NCBI GenBank assembly: GCA_029945625.1 | Contig: JAQSCW010000055.1 | Coordinates: 351,517 to 415,516 of the forward strand | Source: a bacterium | GTDB lineage: Bacteria; Bacteroidota; Bacteroidia; B-17B0; Aurantibacillaceae | DNA: 64,000 bases | Reading direction: 5' to 3' | Part shown: positions 55,960-64,000 of the stretch, one piece after another | How the letters are laid out: each line of letters begins with the position of its first letter | Numbering within the stretch: position 1 is the stretch's first letter | The notes under the pieces: generated by a model | Databases searched by the model: none | Told to the model about the DNA's origin: nothing | What the model saw: the letters and a program-made list of their open reading frames with translations, nothing else | Made by a program: the position numbers and the translations under genes

Positions 55960-58106
55960 TGAAAATAAATCGAACATTACTGTTTTCTTTTTTGTTGGTG
56001 TCACTTTTTTTAAAGGGAAATGCCGACCTTCCTTCCATCGTCACGTTCAGCAACTCAAGGAGTTCAGTCCTAATTGGGCGAAAAGTTGAAATTCTCAAAG
56101 ATGAAACCAACAAATTAACATTTCCCGACATACTAAATCATCCCGGTTTTAAAGTCAGCAGTGAAGAAGTTCCCAATCTTGGTGTATCACCCAACACATT
56201 TTGGATCCGCTTTACCATACAAAATCATTCCGATCAGGAAGCCTTGTTGTTGGATCTCGCGCAACCTTCTATTAATGAGATTCAATTTTATACCCTTGAG
56301 GGAAGTCAATGGAAAGTACTGGTGTCGGGTGATAATTATCCTTTTGTGATGCGGCAGTACCAGCATCCAAATTTCATCTTTGTACTTAAGCAGAAAATAA
56401 ATGAAACCAAAACCTATTATCTAAAAGTAAAAAGCGATGAACAAATCCTTTTGCCCCTGAAACTGGGAGAACGCACAGTCATTGTTGAAGAACTCCACAA
56501 CCGCGATCTTATTTTTGGCACTTATGTTGGCATTATGCTGGCCATGTTATTCTACAATTTGTTTATTTACTTTTCGGTACGCGATCATATTTACCTGCGC
56601 TATGTAATCTATATCTTATTTATCGGACTCACTCAGGCCTGTATCTTAGGCTATCCCTTCCAATACCTGTGGCCCAACAGTCCCTATTTTGCTAACATCA
56701 GCACCGATATTTTTTCCTGCTGTCTGGGCATCATCGCGCTCGAATTCCTGAAGCCCTTTTTGCATACCAAACAATTTGCCCCGCGCTTGCATAAATTTTC
56801 TTTTGTCATTTCAGGTTTGTATCTGTTAGGGGCTGTTGTTACGTTTTCAGGTGCAATGAATCTTGCCTACAACATGATCCAGGGCAATGCCCTATTAGTG
56901 GCCATTTACATGCTTATCACATCTATTGTTATCTCTAAACGTGGATACAAGCCTGCCATATTTTTTCTGGTAGCATGGTCTGCCATGCTGGTTGGTATCA
57001 TTATTTATGTGTTGAAAGACTTTGGCGCATTACCTACCAATGCCCTTACCAGCTTTACAATGCCCATTGGTTCTGCACTCGAAACAATATTGCTGGCCAT
57101 TGCGCTCGCCGATCGCATTAATAGTTTGAAGAAAGAGAAAGAACAGTCGCAGGCACAGGCTCTTCTTGTTTCCCAACAAAATCAAAAACTGATCACTGAG
57201 CAGAATATCATTTTGGAACAAAAAGTTCACGAACGTACCGTGGAATTGGAAGAAACGAATGAAGAATTGAACGTGACCCTCACCTATCTTAAAGATACAC
57301 AAACCCAATTGGTAAATGCTGAAAAAATGGCATCTCTTGGTCAGTTAACCGCCGGCATCGCTCATGAAATAAACAATCCCATCAATTTTGTGAGCGCAAA
57401 TCTCAAGCCACTCAAAATGGATATTTCAGAATTGTTTGAAGTGGTTAGCAAATATGAAACCATTTCTCCGGACAGTGAATTAGTGGCCAAACTAAAAGAA
57501 ATAGATGCTTTTAAAAAGGAAATCGATCTAACTTACATCAAAAAGGAAATAGATACACTTCTCGCAGGCATTGAAGATGGAGCTACGAGGACGGCAGAAA
57601 TAGTTTCGGGATTAAGAAATTTTTCCAGATTAGACGAAAGCGACATCAAAGAAGCCAACATTAACGAAGGCATCGAATCCACTTTAATTTTGTTGAGAAG
57701 CCAAATACAAAATTTAGAGGTGCAGCTGGATCTTGGCAGGATCCCCTCCATTGAATGTTATCCGGGAAAATTGAATCAGGTGTTTATGAATGTGATGAGT
57801 AACGCCATATATGCATTACAAAAAAAGACCACCGCAGGAGACAAAAAACTCATTATCTCGACATTTGAAAAAGACAATATGATCTATGCCATTTTTAAAG
57901 ACACCGGCGTGGGTATGAGTAAAGAAGTGAAAGAAAAAATATTTGAGCCCTTCTTTACCACAAAAGATGTGGGTGAAGGTACCGGTTTGGGAATGTCAAT
58001 TGTATTCAAAATTGTTGAGAGCCATCAGGCAAAAATGGAAATAGAATCGGAAATAGGTAAGGGAACAACAGTGACGTTGATTCTCAAAAAGAAGATTAGC
58101 ATTTAA
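55959..58106 (+). CDS. 7TMR-DISM sensor histidine kinase
   Basis: 715 residues from the ATG at 55959, which overlaps the previous stop by one base; a TTG at 55956 is less likely. Signal peptide about 1-22; 7TMR-DISMED2 extracellular sandwich at about 30-170 (F-W-I-R-F-T-I-Q-N-H); seven membrane helices at about 183-388; a coiled coil at about 390-450; and the kinase core with H469 in A-H-E-I-N-N-P. The ATPase boxes are N-V-M-S-N-A-I, D-T-G-V-G-M and G-x-G-T-G-L-G-M-S. DISM sensors are thought to bind carbohydrates or other small ligands outside the cell. Coupling to the GNAT-like gene suggests its ligand may be the product of that gene. There is no fused receiver, so the divergent receiver gene may serve it. 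Confidence 0.9.
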   Translation: MKINRTLLFSFLLVSLFLKGNADLPSIVTFSNSRSSVLIGRKVEILKDETNKLTFPDILNHPGFKVSSEEVPNLGVSPNTFWIRFTIQNHSDQEALLLDLAQPSINEIQFYTLEGSQWKVLVSGDNYPFVMRQYQHPNFIFVLKQKINETKTYYLKVKSDEQILLPLKLGERTVIVEELHNRDLIFGTYVGIMLAMLFYNLFIYFSVRDHIYLRYVIYILFIGLTQACILGYPFQYLWPNSPYFANISTDIFSCCLGIIALEFLKPFLHTKQFAPRLHKFSFVISGLYLLGAVVTFSGAMNLAYNMIQGNALLVAIYMLITSIVISKRGYKPAIFFLVAWSAMLVGIIIYVLKDFGALPTNALTSFTMPIGSALETILLAIALADRINSLKKEKEQSQAQALLVSQQNQKLITEQNIILEQKVHERTVELEETNEELNVTLTYLKDTQTQLVNAEKMASLGQLTAGIAHEINNPINFVSANLKPLKMDISELFEVVSKYETISPDSELVAKLKEIDAFKKEIDLTYIKKEIDTLLAGIEDGATRTAEIVSGLRNFSRLDESDIKEANINEGIESTLILLRSQIQNLEVQLDLGRIPSIECYPGKLNQVFMNVMSNAIYALQKKTTAGDKKLIISTFEKDNMIYAIFKDTGVGMSKEVKEKIFEPFFTTKDVGEGTGLGMSIVFKIVESHQAKMEIESEIGKGTTVTLILKKKISI

Positions 58107-58155
58107 GCTTCAACGTATATCTTGACTTATGTTGTGTGAGTCCTCGAAGGGCGCA

Positions 58156-59298
58156 TTAATCGAAATACTCTTTCATTCTGTCAAAAAATCCTTTTTCTTT
58201 CTTGCTTGGGTTGGGCTCAAAATTCTTAGAAAGTTTGAGTTGTTCCAGCATTTTTTTCTCTTCGGGATTTAAATGGGTGGGGGTATAGATGCTGATTTCC
58301 ACCAGCAGATCACCTCGGCCGTAAGAATTCACATCCGGCAATCCTTTGCCTTTTAAACGTAGTACTTTTCCACTTTGTGTTCCCGGTTCTATTTTTATTT
58401 TGGCCTTCGCATCAATGGTCGGTATTTCAACTGTTGTACCCATTGCCGCGTCCGGAAAACCAATATTCAGATAATAAATAAGGTGATTTCCTTCACGTTT
58501 TAAATGTGCGTGTTCTTCTTCTTCGATAACAATTAACAGATCGCCATTTATTCCGCCCCTTGGCGCTGCATTCCCTTTACCCTGCATACTGAGCTGCATT
58601 CCCTCTGCAACTCCCGCAGGAATATTGATGCTGATTACTTCCTCTTCTCTTACAATCCCGTCTCCGTGGCACGTGCCGCACTTTTCTCTTACTATTCTTC
58701 CTTCCCCGTTACAGGCAGCGCATGTACTTTGCGTTTGCATAGCTCCAAGTATGGTTTGTTGCACACGGGTAATCGCCCCACTACCATTACATGTGCGGCA
58801 GGTATCATAGTTTCCGTTTTTTGCCCCGCTTCCACTGCAAGTTTTGCAAGTCACATGTTTATTTACTTTTATTTTTTTCTCAACACCATTGGCAATGTCG
58901 GCAAGCGACAACTTTACTTTTACTCTTAAATTGGTACCTCTGGTTACCCTGCGTCCGCCACTGCGTCCACCGCCACCAAATCCACCAAATGCACCTCCGA
59001 ATATATCACCGAACTGACTAAAAATATCGTCCATGTTCATTCCACCGCCTCCAAAACCGCCACCGGCCGAACCGCTTACTCCCGCATGGCCAAATTGATT
59101 GTACCGTTGCCGTTTTTCAGCATTGCTAAGCACTTCATATGCTTCAGCGGCCTCTTTAAATTTCTCCTCAGCAGATTTATCATCGGGATTTTTATCCGGA
59201 TGAAATTTGATGGCGAGTTTCCGATAGGCCTTTTTTATTTCCTCTTCATTTGAATTCTTTGTGATCCCTAATATTTCGTAATAATCTCTTTTGGACAT
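58156..59298 (-). CDS. dnaJ: Chaperone protein DnaJ
   Basis: A 380-residue type I DnaJ. J domain about 1-70 with H33-P34-D35, which stimulates the DnaK ATPase; a glycine/phenylalanine-rich linker (about 70-115); and a zinc domain with four C-x-x-C-x-G-x-G repeats, beginning C-K-T-C-S-G-S-G and ending C-G-T-C-H-G-D-G. Two C-terminal substrate-binding domains follow. All features are intact. It follows grpE on the same strand after 86 bases, which contain a small C-T-G-C-C-G/C-G-G-C-A-G hairpin (59325-59345). dnaK is not in the window. Confidence 0.96.
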   Translation of the reverse strand: MSKRDYYEILGITKNSNEEEIKKAYRKLAIKFHPDKNPDDKSAEEKFKEAAEAYEVLSNAEKRQRYNQFGHAGVSGSAGGGFGGGGMNMDDIFSQFGDIFGGAFGGFGGGGRSGGRRVTRGTNLRVKVKLSLADIANGVEKKIKVNKHVTCKTCSGSGAKNGNYDTCRTCNGSGAITRVQQTILGAMQTQSTCAACNGEGRIVREKCGTCHGDGIVREEEVISINIPAGVAEGMQLSMQGKGNAAPRGGINGDLLIVIEEEEHAHLKREGNHLIYYLNIGFPDAAMGTTVEIPTIDAKAKIKIEPGTQSGKVLRLKGKGLPDVNSYGRGDLLVEISIYTPTHLNPEEKKMLEQLKLSKNFEPNPSKKEKGFFDRMKEYFD

Positions 59299-59384
59299 TT
59301 GAACGGTTCTCTCTTTTTATAATTCTGCCGAATAATTTACGGCAGCGAAAATATTAATAATAATTGGATTAGGGTTTGTAGGAG

Positions 59385-59945
59385 TTACTGCGCCACAACA
59401 ACCTTTGCGAAACGAATCACTTTATCCCCCAATTTATAGCCCTTTTCAACTTCATCAATCACTTTTCCCACTTGCGCGTCATTTTGAGCAGGTACGTGAG
59501 TAATTGCTTCCATAATATCGGGATTGAAGGTTTCGCCTATGCTATCAAAAGCAATAAGTCCTTTTTGCAGACTTGCGTTTTTTAGCTTGTTATAAATTAG
59601 CAAAAAACCTTCGTTGATCAATTTCACATCTTGTATTTTCTCGTGTGCTTTTACAGCTCTCTCAAAATCGTCGATCACCGGTAAAATGGCCTTAAAAACG
59701 TCCTCAGCAGCAGTTTTAATGATCTCCGATTTCTCCTTCAGTGTGCGTTTACGGTAATTATCAAAATCCGAATATAAGCGAAGATACTTGTCGTTCAATT
59801 CTTTTAATTTGGCTTCATCAGAAGGAGGCTCAGAAATGGTTTTTTCGTCAGGCTTTGGGTCGTTTTCGGCCTTTATGTCAGTTTCCTTTTGCTCGATTTC
59901 ATCCTCGGGGCTATTACCATTGTAGTTATCTTCTTGATTTTGCAT
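59385..59945 (-). CDS. grpE: Nucleotide exchange factor GrpE
   Basis: A 186-residue GrpE, the exchange factor for DnaK. The N-terminal 50 residues are acidic and disordered, followed by a long helix (about 45-110) with L-R-L-Y-S-D-F-D-N-Y-R-K-R, the family signature, and a C-terminal beta domain with the conserved end G-Y-K-L-G-D-K-V-I-R-F-A-K-V-V-V. It is the first gene of a grpE-dnaJ pair. I see no clear -7 box or heat-shock operator in front of it. Confidence 0.95.
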   Translation of the reverse strand: MQNQEDNYNGNSPEDEIEQKETDIKAENDPKPDEKTISEPPSDEAKLKELNDKYLRLYSDFDNYRKRTLKEKSEIIKTAAEDVFKAILPVIDDFERAVKAHEKIQDVKLINEGFLLIYNKLKNASLQKGLIAFDSIGETFNPDIMEAITHVPAQNDAQVGKVIDEVEKGYKLGDKVIRFAKVVVAQ

Positions 59946-60020
59946 GGCTTAAGTACATTTTATATGGTTTTACAACCTTATAAATCAATTATTCTGCCAT
60001 AAATTTTTGAAGATAAACTG

Positions 60021-61250
60021 TCAGTCTTTATAAATGAGAAATTCGACCCTCCGGTTGATCATATGGTCCTCTTCGCTGCAATCAGTAACGCCTTCGCATA
60101 TCTTGCGAAGCTCCGAATTCCCCTTGCCAACCGCTTTGATGCGAGTCGACGAAATTCCCTTTTTCTCAAAAAACAATTTGATGGATTGCGCCTGATAAGC
60201 GGTGAGTTCTCCGGCGAATTCTGCATCCATCCTTGCGTCGGTGTGTGTGGTGAGTTCTATTTTTAATGCTTTATTTTTTTGAAGCATCGTTACTATCGGA
60301 TTCAATTCTTCTTCATCTTTTGGGGTGAGCCCCTTCCCGTTTGTAAAAAACGTTAAGTGTTTGATCACATCTATTTGTCCAAGGTAATTCGTGTCTGAAT
60401 CAGAATCCGATTCAGTGAGTTTGTGGTTGGACCTCGCGGGGATATAAAACACAAAGCCCTTACTCCGCGTTCGGCCATCCATCAAGAACTCTCCTCTTGG
60501 CGAGTAAAGGGCAATTGGATCCGACGTGTTAATGTCCACTTTATTATCAATTTTCAAAACTAGATCCTGATTCAGTTTCACGTTCTCAAAAATAAATTCA
60601 CCCTTTTGCGTAGTAACTGTTTTTTGTATTGAATCGCCGTAATAGTTAAGTAAAAAGAGTCTGCAAAACTTAATGGGTTCCTCCCTGTCTGAAGATTGTG
60701 CCAGTCTTCCAACCACATCCTTTCGTAGAGGCTGAATGTTTTTTCTCTCATCCAAATAGTTCTCAATATCCATAATACGAGGATTCACCAGTACCACACT
60801 GCCCTTTTCATCAATCAAAATTTCGGTAGGAATTTTTGAGATTCCGTACTTCCTGCAAACTTCGTCGTTGTATCCGCGCACAGCAATGCCATGTGTAAAA
60901 TTGCTCAGCGAATCACTTACAATGGCGTCGTGCCAGGCATTCTTATCAGTTTGAACAGCTACAGCTATGATTTCAAATGATTCGGCATTTCTATAGAGAG
61001 AATTCTTATAGTGTTCAGCTAAATGATCCAGATTTTTATTGTAAGTGCGGGCTTTAACAATGTCGCTGTTCCAAAAGTGAAGCAGCACAATGCGGTTCAT
61101 ATACGGCATGTTAAAACTCTGAATAGAGTTTTCACCTATATTCATAATAAACGACGGCGCTTTTGAGCCTGGTTTTATCAGCAAAGAATCCCTCTGCGAA
61201 TAACTGTTATATCCTAAAAAAATAAAAAGTAGAACAATTAGTCTAAGCAT
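60021..61250 (-). CDS. Redox-dead thioredoxin-fold domain fused to OmpA domain
   Basis: 409 residues. Signal peptide about 1-19 (S-Y-S-Q). An AhpC/TlpA-like thioredoxin fold spans about 25-175: G-S-K-A-P-S-F, then the strand V-L-L-H-F-W at 55-60. Where active TlpA proteins have C-x-x-C, this one reads I-V-K-A (64-67), so it cannot do thiol exchange. The later K-I-P-T-E-I-L-I-D proline loop is kept. A small sandwich (about 190-270) and an OmpA peptidoglycan-binding domain (about 300-409: T-T-H-T-D-A-R, N-R-R-V-E-F) follow. Possibly a structural or redox-sensing anchor at the cell wall. It lies eight bases after an intact TlpA-like gene, so the two may form a functional pair. This fusion is unfamiliar to me. 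Confidence 0.85.
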   Translation of the reverse strand: MLRLIVLLFIFLGYNSYSQRDSLLIKPGSKAPSFIMNIGENSIQSFNMPYMNRIVLLHFWNSDIVKARTYNKNLDHLAEHYKNSLYRNAESFEIIAVAVQTDKNAWHDAIVSDSLSNFTHGIAVRGYNDEVCRKYGISKIPTEILIDEKGSVVLVNPRIMDIENYLDERKNIQPLRKDVVGRLAQSSDREEPIKFCRLFLLNYYGDSIQKTVTTQKGEFIFENVKLNQDLVLKIDNKVDINTSDPIALYSPRGEFLMDGRTRSKGFVFYIPARSNHKLTESDSDSDTNYLGQIDVIKHLTFFTNGKGLTPKDEEELNPIVTMLQKNKALKIELTTHTDARMDAEFAGELTAYQAQSIKLFFEKKGISSTRIKAVGKGNSELRKICEGVTDCSEEDHMINRRVEFLIYKD

Positions 61251-61258
61251 TTTAGTTA

Positions 61259-61834
61259 CTATTTAATTAGTAATTTATCCAACACTTCTTGGAGATCTTC
61301 GCCCCGCATATCCTTTTGAATAATGATTCCTTTTTCGTTCAGTAAGAAATTGGAAGGAATGGAGTTGACCCCATACTGCGCCGCGGGCTTACTGCTCCAA
61401 CCTTGCAGGTCACTTACATGATTTTCCCATACGAGGCCGTCTCGTTCAATTGCTTTTTTCCAGGCCTCTCCGTTTGCGTCAAGCGAAACTCCGTAAACAG
61501 TAAATCCGTCTCCTCCTCTAAATTTTTTATCTTTAAATTTGTGATAGGCTTTTACTAGGGAGGGGTTCTCGTGACGGCAAGGCCCGCACCAGCTTGCCCA
61601 AAAATCAACAAGTACCAGCTTTCCACGCAGCGACGATAATTTTATTATTTTTCCCTGTGGGTTCACTTGTTCAATTTCAGGAGCCTGGTTCCCTAAATTG
61701 AGACCAATAACGGGATATAGTTGTTTGGAAACCGCAGACACCAGCGGAGTAGCCGAAGTACTGCACGGTTTTTTGCGTACAGATACAAAACTAATTAGGG
61801 CGATGGATAACACCGTAACAGAAAAAAACTTCAT
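61259..61834 (-). CDS. TlpA-like periplasmic thioredoxin
   Basis: 191 residues with a signal sequence and possibly a lipoprotein-like or anchored start. The redox motif is F-W-A-S-W-C-G-P-C with C83 and C86, followed by the proline loop S-I-P-S-N-F-L-L. TlpA/ResA-type thioredoxins reduce disulfides in the periplasm, for example in cytochrome maturation. It follows murA by three bases and precedes the thioredoxin-OmpA fusion by eight, so it belongs to that transcript. The exact client is unknown. Confidence 0.9.
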   Translation of the reverse strand: MKFFSVTVLSIALISFVSVRKKPCSTSATPLVSAVSKQLYPVIGLNLGNQAPEIEQVNPQGKIIKLSSLRGKLVLVDFWASWCGPCRHENPSLVKAYHKFKDKKFRGGDGFTVYGVSLDANGEAWKKAIERDGLVWENHVSDLQGWSSKPAAQYGVNSIPSNFLLNEKGIIIQKDMRGEDLQEVLDKLLIK

Positions 61835-61837
61835 GTA

Positions 61838-63142
61838 TTATTTTCTTAGTATTTGAGCTCCTAGTGCATTTAGTCGAGTATCAATATTTTGATACCCTCT
61901 GTCTATTTGATTAATATTAAAAATAACGCTTTTCCCTTTTGCGCTGAGTGCGGCAATCAATAAGGCTACACCTGCCCGTATGTCGGGACTAGCCATGGAG
62001 ATAGCGCGCAATTGTACTTTTCGATCCAATCCCATTACTGTAGCTCGGTGTGGGTCGCACAAAATGATCTGGGCACCCATGTCTATCAGTTTATCTACAA
62101 AAAACAAACGACTCTCAAACATCTTTTGATGGATAAGCACATTACCCCGGGCTTGTATGGCTGTAACCAGAGCAATACTGATGAGATCGGGGGTAAATCC
62201 CGGCCAAATAGCATCGCTCACAGTAAGTATTGACCCGTCAATGAATGTATCTATTTCGTAATGCTCTTGTTCGGGAATAAATATGTCATCTCCTCTGCGT
62301 TCCATTTTTACTCCCAGTCTCGCGAAGATGGTGGGAATTATGCCGAGGTTATCATAACTCACGTTTTTGATGGTTATTTCGGATTGTGTTACTGCTGCCA
62401 TGCCGATGAAGGATCCAATTTCTATCATATCGGGCAACAGGCGGTGGGTGGTGCCATGCAGCTTCTTTACCCCCTCAATAGAGAGTAAGTTAGAACCAAC
62501 ACCTGTTATTTTCGCTCCCATGGCATTGAGCATTTTGCAAAGCTGTTGTAAATAAGGTTCGCAGGCCGCATTGTAGATGGTGGTAATACCTTCGGCCAGA
62601 GTGGCTGCCATAACAATATTAGCAGTACCCGTAACAGAAGCTTCGTCAAGTAACATATAGGCGCCCCGCAGAGGTTTGCCTTCTACTTCGTAGATCTCAT
62701 TATCTTGCTGGTAATTAAAGGTTGCGCCCAGGGCCTCAAAACCCATGAAGTGAGTGTCCACGCGGCGGCGGCCAATTTTATCCCCTCCCGGCTTTGGCAT
62801 GTAGGCCTTACCAAATCGGGTAAGCATGGGGCCAACAATCATCATGCTACCTCGAAGTGATCCGCCTTTCTTTTTAAATTCAGGAGAAACGAGGTAGTCT
62901 ACATTTACTTGATTTGCCTGAAATGTATATTCTTCGTGGCCTGTTTTTTCAACTTTTACACCTAACTCAGAGAGTAATTCTATGAGCTTGTTTACGTCAA
63001 CAATGTTGGGGATATTGGCAATAGTAACTTTTTCGTCGGTCAGCAAAACAGTACAGAGCACTTGCAGTGCTTCGTTTTTGGCACCTTGCGGAATTATTTC
63101 TCCTTTTAACTTTTGGCCGCCTTGTACTTCGAATACTGACAT
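61838..63142 (-). CDS. murA: UDP-N-acetylglucosamine 1-carboxyvinyltransferase, Cys-to-Asp variant
   Basis: 434 residues; the enzyme adds enolpyruvate to UDP-GlcNAc, the first committed step of peptidoglycan synthesis. The N-terminal G-A-K-N-E-A-L (K22, N23) and the repeated inside-out barrel architecture are normal. In the flexible loop the sequence is P-G-G-D-K-I-G-R-R-R-V-D-T-H: D121 stands where E. coli has the catalytic C115. In established work, Cys-to-Asp forms (for example in Mycobacterium tuberculosis and Chlamydia) remain active but do not bind fosfomycin covalently. The gene is preceded by the DUF4290 gene with a nine-base gap and followed closely by tlpA-like. Confidence 0.95.
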   Translation of the reverse strand: MSVFEVQGGQKLKGEIIPQGAKNEALQVLCTVLLTDEKVTIANIPNIVDVNKLIELLSELGVKVEKTGHEEYTFQANQVNVDYLVSPEFKKKGGSLRGSMMIVGPMLTRFGKAYMPKPGGDKIGRRRVDTHFMGFEALGATFNYQQDNEIYEVEGKPLRGAYMLLDEASVTGTANIVMAATLAEGITTIYNAACEPYLQQLCKMLNAMGAKITGVGSNLLSIEGVKKLHGTTHRLLPDMIEIGSFIGMAAVTQSEITIKNVSYDNLGIIPTIFARLGVKMERRGDDIFIPEQEHYEIDTFIDGSILTVSDAIWPGFTPDLISIALVTAIQARGNVLIHQKMFESRLFFVDKLIDMGAQIILCDPHRATVMGLDRKVQLRAISMASPDIRAGVALLIAALSAKGKSVIFNINQIDRGYQNIDTRLNALGAQILRK

Positions 63143-63151
63143 AAAATAGAA

Positions 63152-63787
63152 TTAGAATTTCCTGTTGTTTTTATGTTTGTGATGGCTATTCTTATGTTTG
63201 TTGTTTTTATGAAAGAATTTTTTGGAATTGGCGGGACCGCGTAATTCCTGATGTGAACTCAAAGGTGCAGTTCCTTCCACTTTAAGTTCGCCTCCCGAAA
63301 GTTCTGCAAGATTTTTTAAAATGATGTCATCGGTAATGGTGTCTTTGTTCCAGTTGAAATAAGATTTTTTGAGATGATTCGCTATTTGGCGCGTGAGTTC
63401 GTTACGTTCGGCTCCTTCAGGAAACTCTTTTGCTTTTTTAATAATATCTTCAATTGTTTTGCCGTAGTGTTTGAATCTGATCCTCCCTTTTGGATAGTCC
63501 AGCACTTTTGGTTTTTCCTTGAAGGATTCGGGGTTGGGTAAGGGGTAGGGGCTATCCACATCGAGTTTAAACTGCGAAATAATGAAGAGGTGATCCCATA
63601 ATTTATGCGTAAAATCCGATTGATCTCTGAGCGGGGGATTGAGTTGGCCCATTATTTGGATAATTGCGCGTGCACAGAGGTTTCTCTCATCCCGTTCTTT
63701 AATGGTGCAACAATATTCTATCATTCCCTGAATATTTCTGCCATATTCGGGGATTATTAAGTGATCTAGCTGTGTATTATATTCCAT
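63152..63787 (-). CDS. DUF4290 family protein
   Basis: A 211-residue, mostly helical cytoplasmic protein without signal or membrane segments. It opens M-E-Y-N-T-Q-L-D-H-L-I-I-P-E-Y-G-R-N, typical of DUF4290, and ends with a very basic His/Lys/Asn tail (H-K-N-N-K-H-K-N-S-H-H-K). The tail could bind nucleic acid or cell-wall precursors, but this is a guess. The function is unknown. It is the first gene in the murA operon, an order I recall as conserved in Bacteroidota. The ATG at 63787 is preferred over a TTG at 63796. Confidence 0.87.
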   Translation of the reverse strand: MEYNTQLDHLIIPEYGRNIQGMIEYCCTIKERDERNLCARAIIQIMGQLNPPLRDQSDFTHKLWDHLFIISQFKLDVDSPYPLPNPESFKEKPKVLDYPKGRIRFKHYGKTIEDIIKKAKEFPEGAERNELTRQIANHLKKSYFNWNKDTITDDIILKNLAELSGGELKVEGTAPLSSHQELRGPANSKKFFHKNNKHKNSHHKHKNNRKF

Positions 63788-63959
63788 GTTTATCAAAGTA
63801 TAAATGTAGTGAAAAATGCCGTCTTGGCTCAGTACCGCAAAATAATAATGAGCAGGTACCTGTTAGTAATGAAGAACAGAACGCGAATAATTAATTACAA
63901 AGGTAATCAATTGTTTAGCGATACTGTTTATATTTTTTTTGCATGATTCTCAAAAAATC

Positions 63960-63990
63960 TTTGGAAAAGGCTAAAGAGTTAGTATCTTTG
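63960..63990 (+). promoter_or_regulatory. Full promoter at the right edge (TTTG, 19-base gap, TATCTTTG)
   Basis: TTTG at 63960-63963 and TATCTTTG at 63983-63990, 19 bases apart, an excellent consensus match. Transcription would begin near 63996 and run out of the window. The gene it serves is not visible. Confidence 0.7.
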
Positions 63991-64000
63991 CCGTCCTGTT

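Overview
The window reads as chromosome of a member of the Bacteroidota with a type IX secretion system (T9SS). The evidence is the -7 promoter consensus TAnnTTTG in front of many genes, weak Shine-Dalgarno signals, CarboxypepD_reg-type TonB-dependent receptors, C-terminal T9SS type A sorting domains, a PorV/PorQ-like protein, and DUF4270 and DUF4290 proteins. I cannot place it to genus or family. Coding density is high and no gene-free stretch exceeds 300 bases. I found no rRNA, tRNA, CRISPR array or intact insertion sequence.

Layout. 1-1172: 3' end of an LVIVD-repeat T9SS client. 1338-7336: a MOCOS-like PLP enzyme, RNase R coupled to an exported esterase, and a MATE exporter. 7316-10161 (minus): yebC-recJ and a broken secreted-protein gene with an in-frame TAG. 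10435-14523: a PIF1/RecD-like helicase with HRDC and helix-turn-helix ends, an Nfu protein, dCMP deaminase and a small basic exported protein. 14761-24085: an envelope operon of TonB-dependent receptor, 1493-residue exported protein and PorV/PorQ-like barrel. 24160-29846: greA, a HIT protein, glycyl-tRNA synthetase, panC, a GT5-like protein and a DUF4270 lipoprotein. 29961-43092: two giant tandem paralogous surface proteins of 2641 and 1704 residues, built of beta-helix repeats, Ig-like modules and a T9SS signal. 43160-51156: aldo/keto reductase, MsrB, a second TonB-dependent receptor, a VWA protein, a UMF1-type transporter, an OmpA-family protein and ribosomal protein S20.

51350-58106 is the most unusual locus. 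A stand-alone receiver protein diverges from a co-directional cluster holding an Rv1355c-type fusion (E1/ThiF-like domain plus nitroreductase-like domain), two paralogous GNAT/autoinducer-synthase-like acyltransferases, and a 7TMR-DISM sensor histidine kinase whose start codon overlaps the stop of the second acyltransferase. The arrangement suggests synthesis and sensing of an acylated small molecule. That is inference, not proof. 58156-63787 (minus) holds grpE-dnaJ and a DUF4290-murA-tlpA-like-thioredoxin/OmpA operon. This MurA has Asp where the fosfomycin-target Cys normally sits. A strong promoter at the right edge points to a gene beyond the window.

Most genes are housekeeping or envelope functions. 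The accessory character is concentrated in the giant surface proteins, the decayed secreted gene and the Rv1355c/GNAT/kinase locus.
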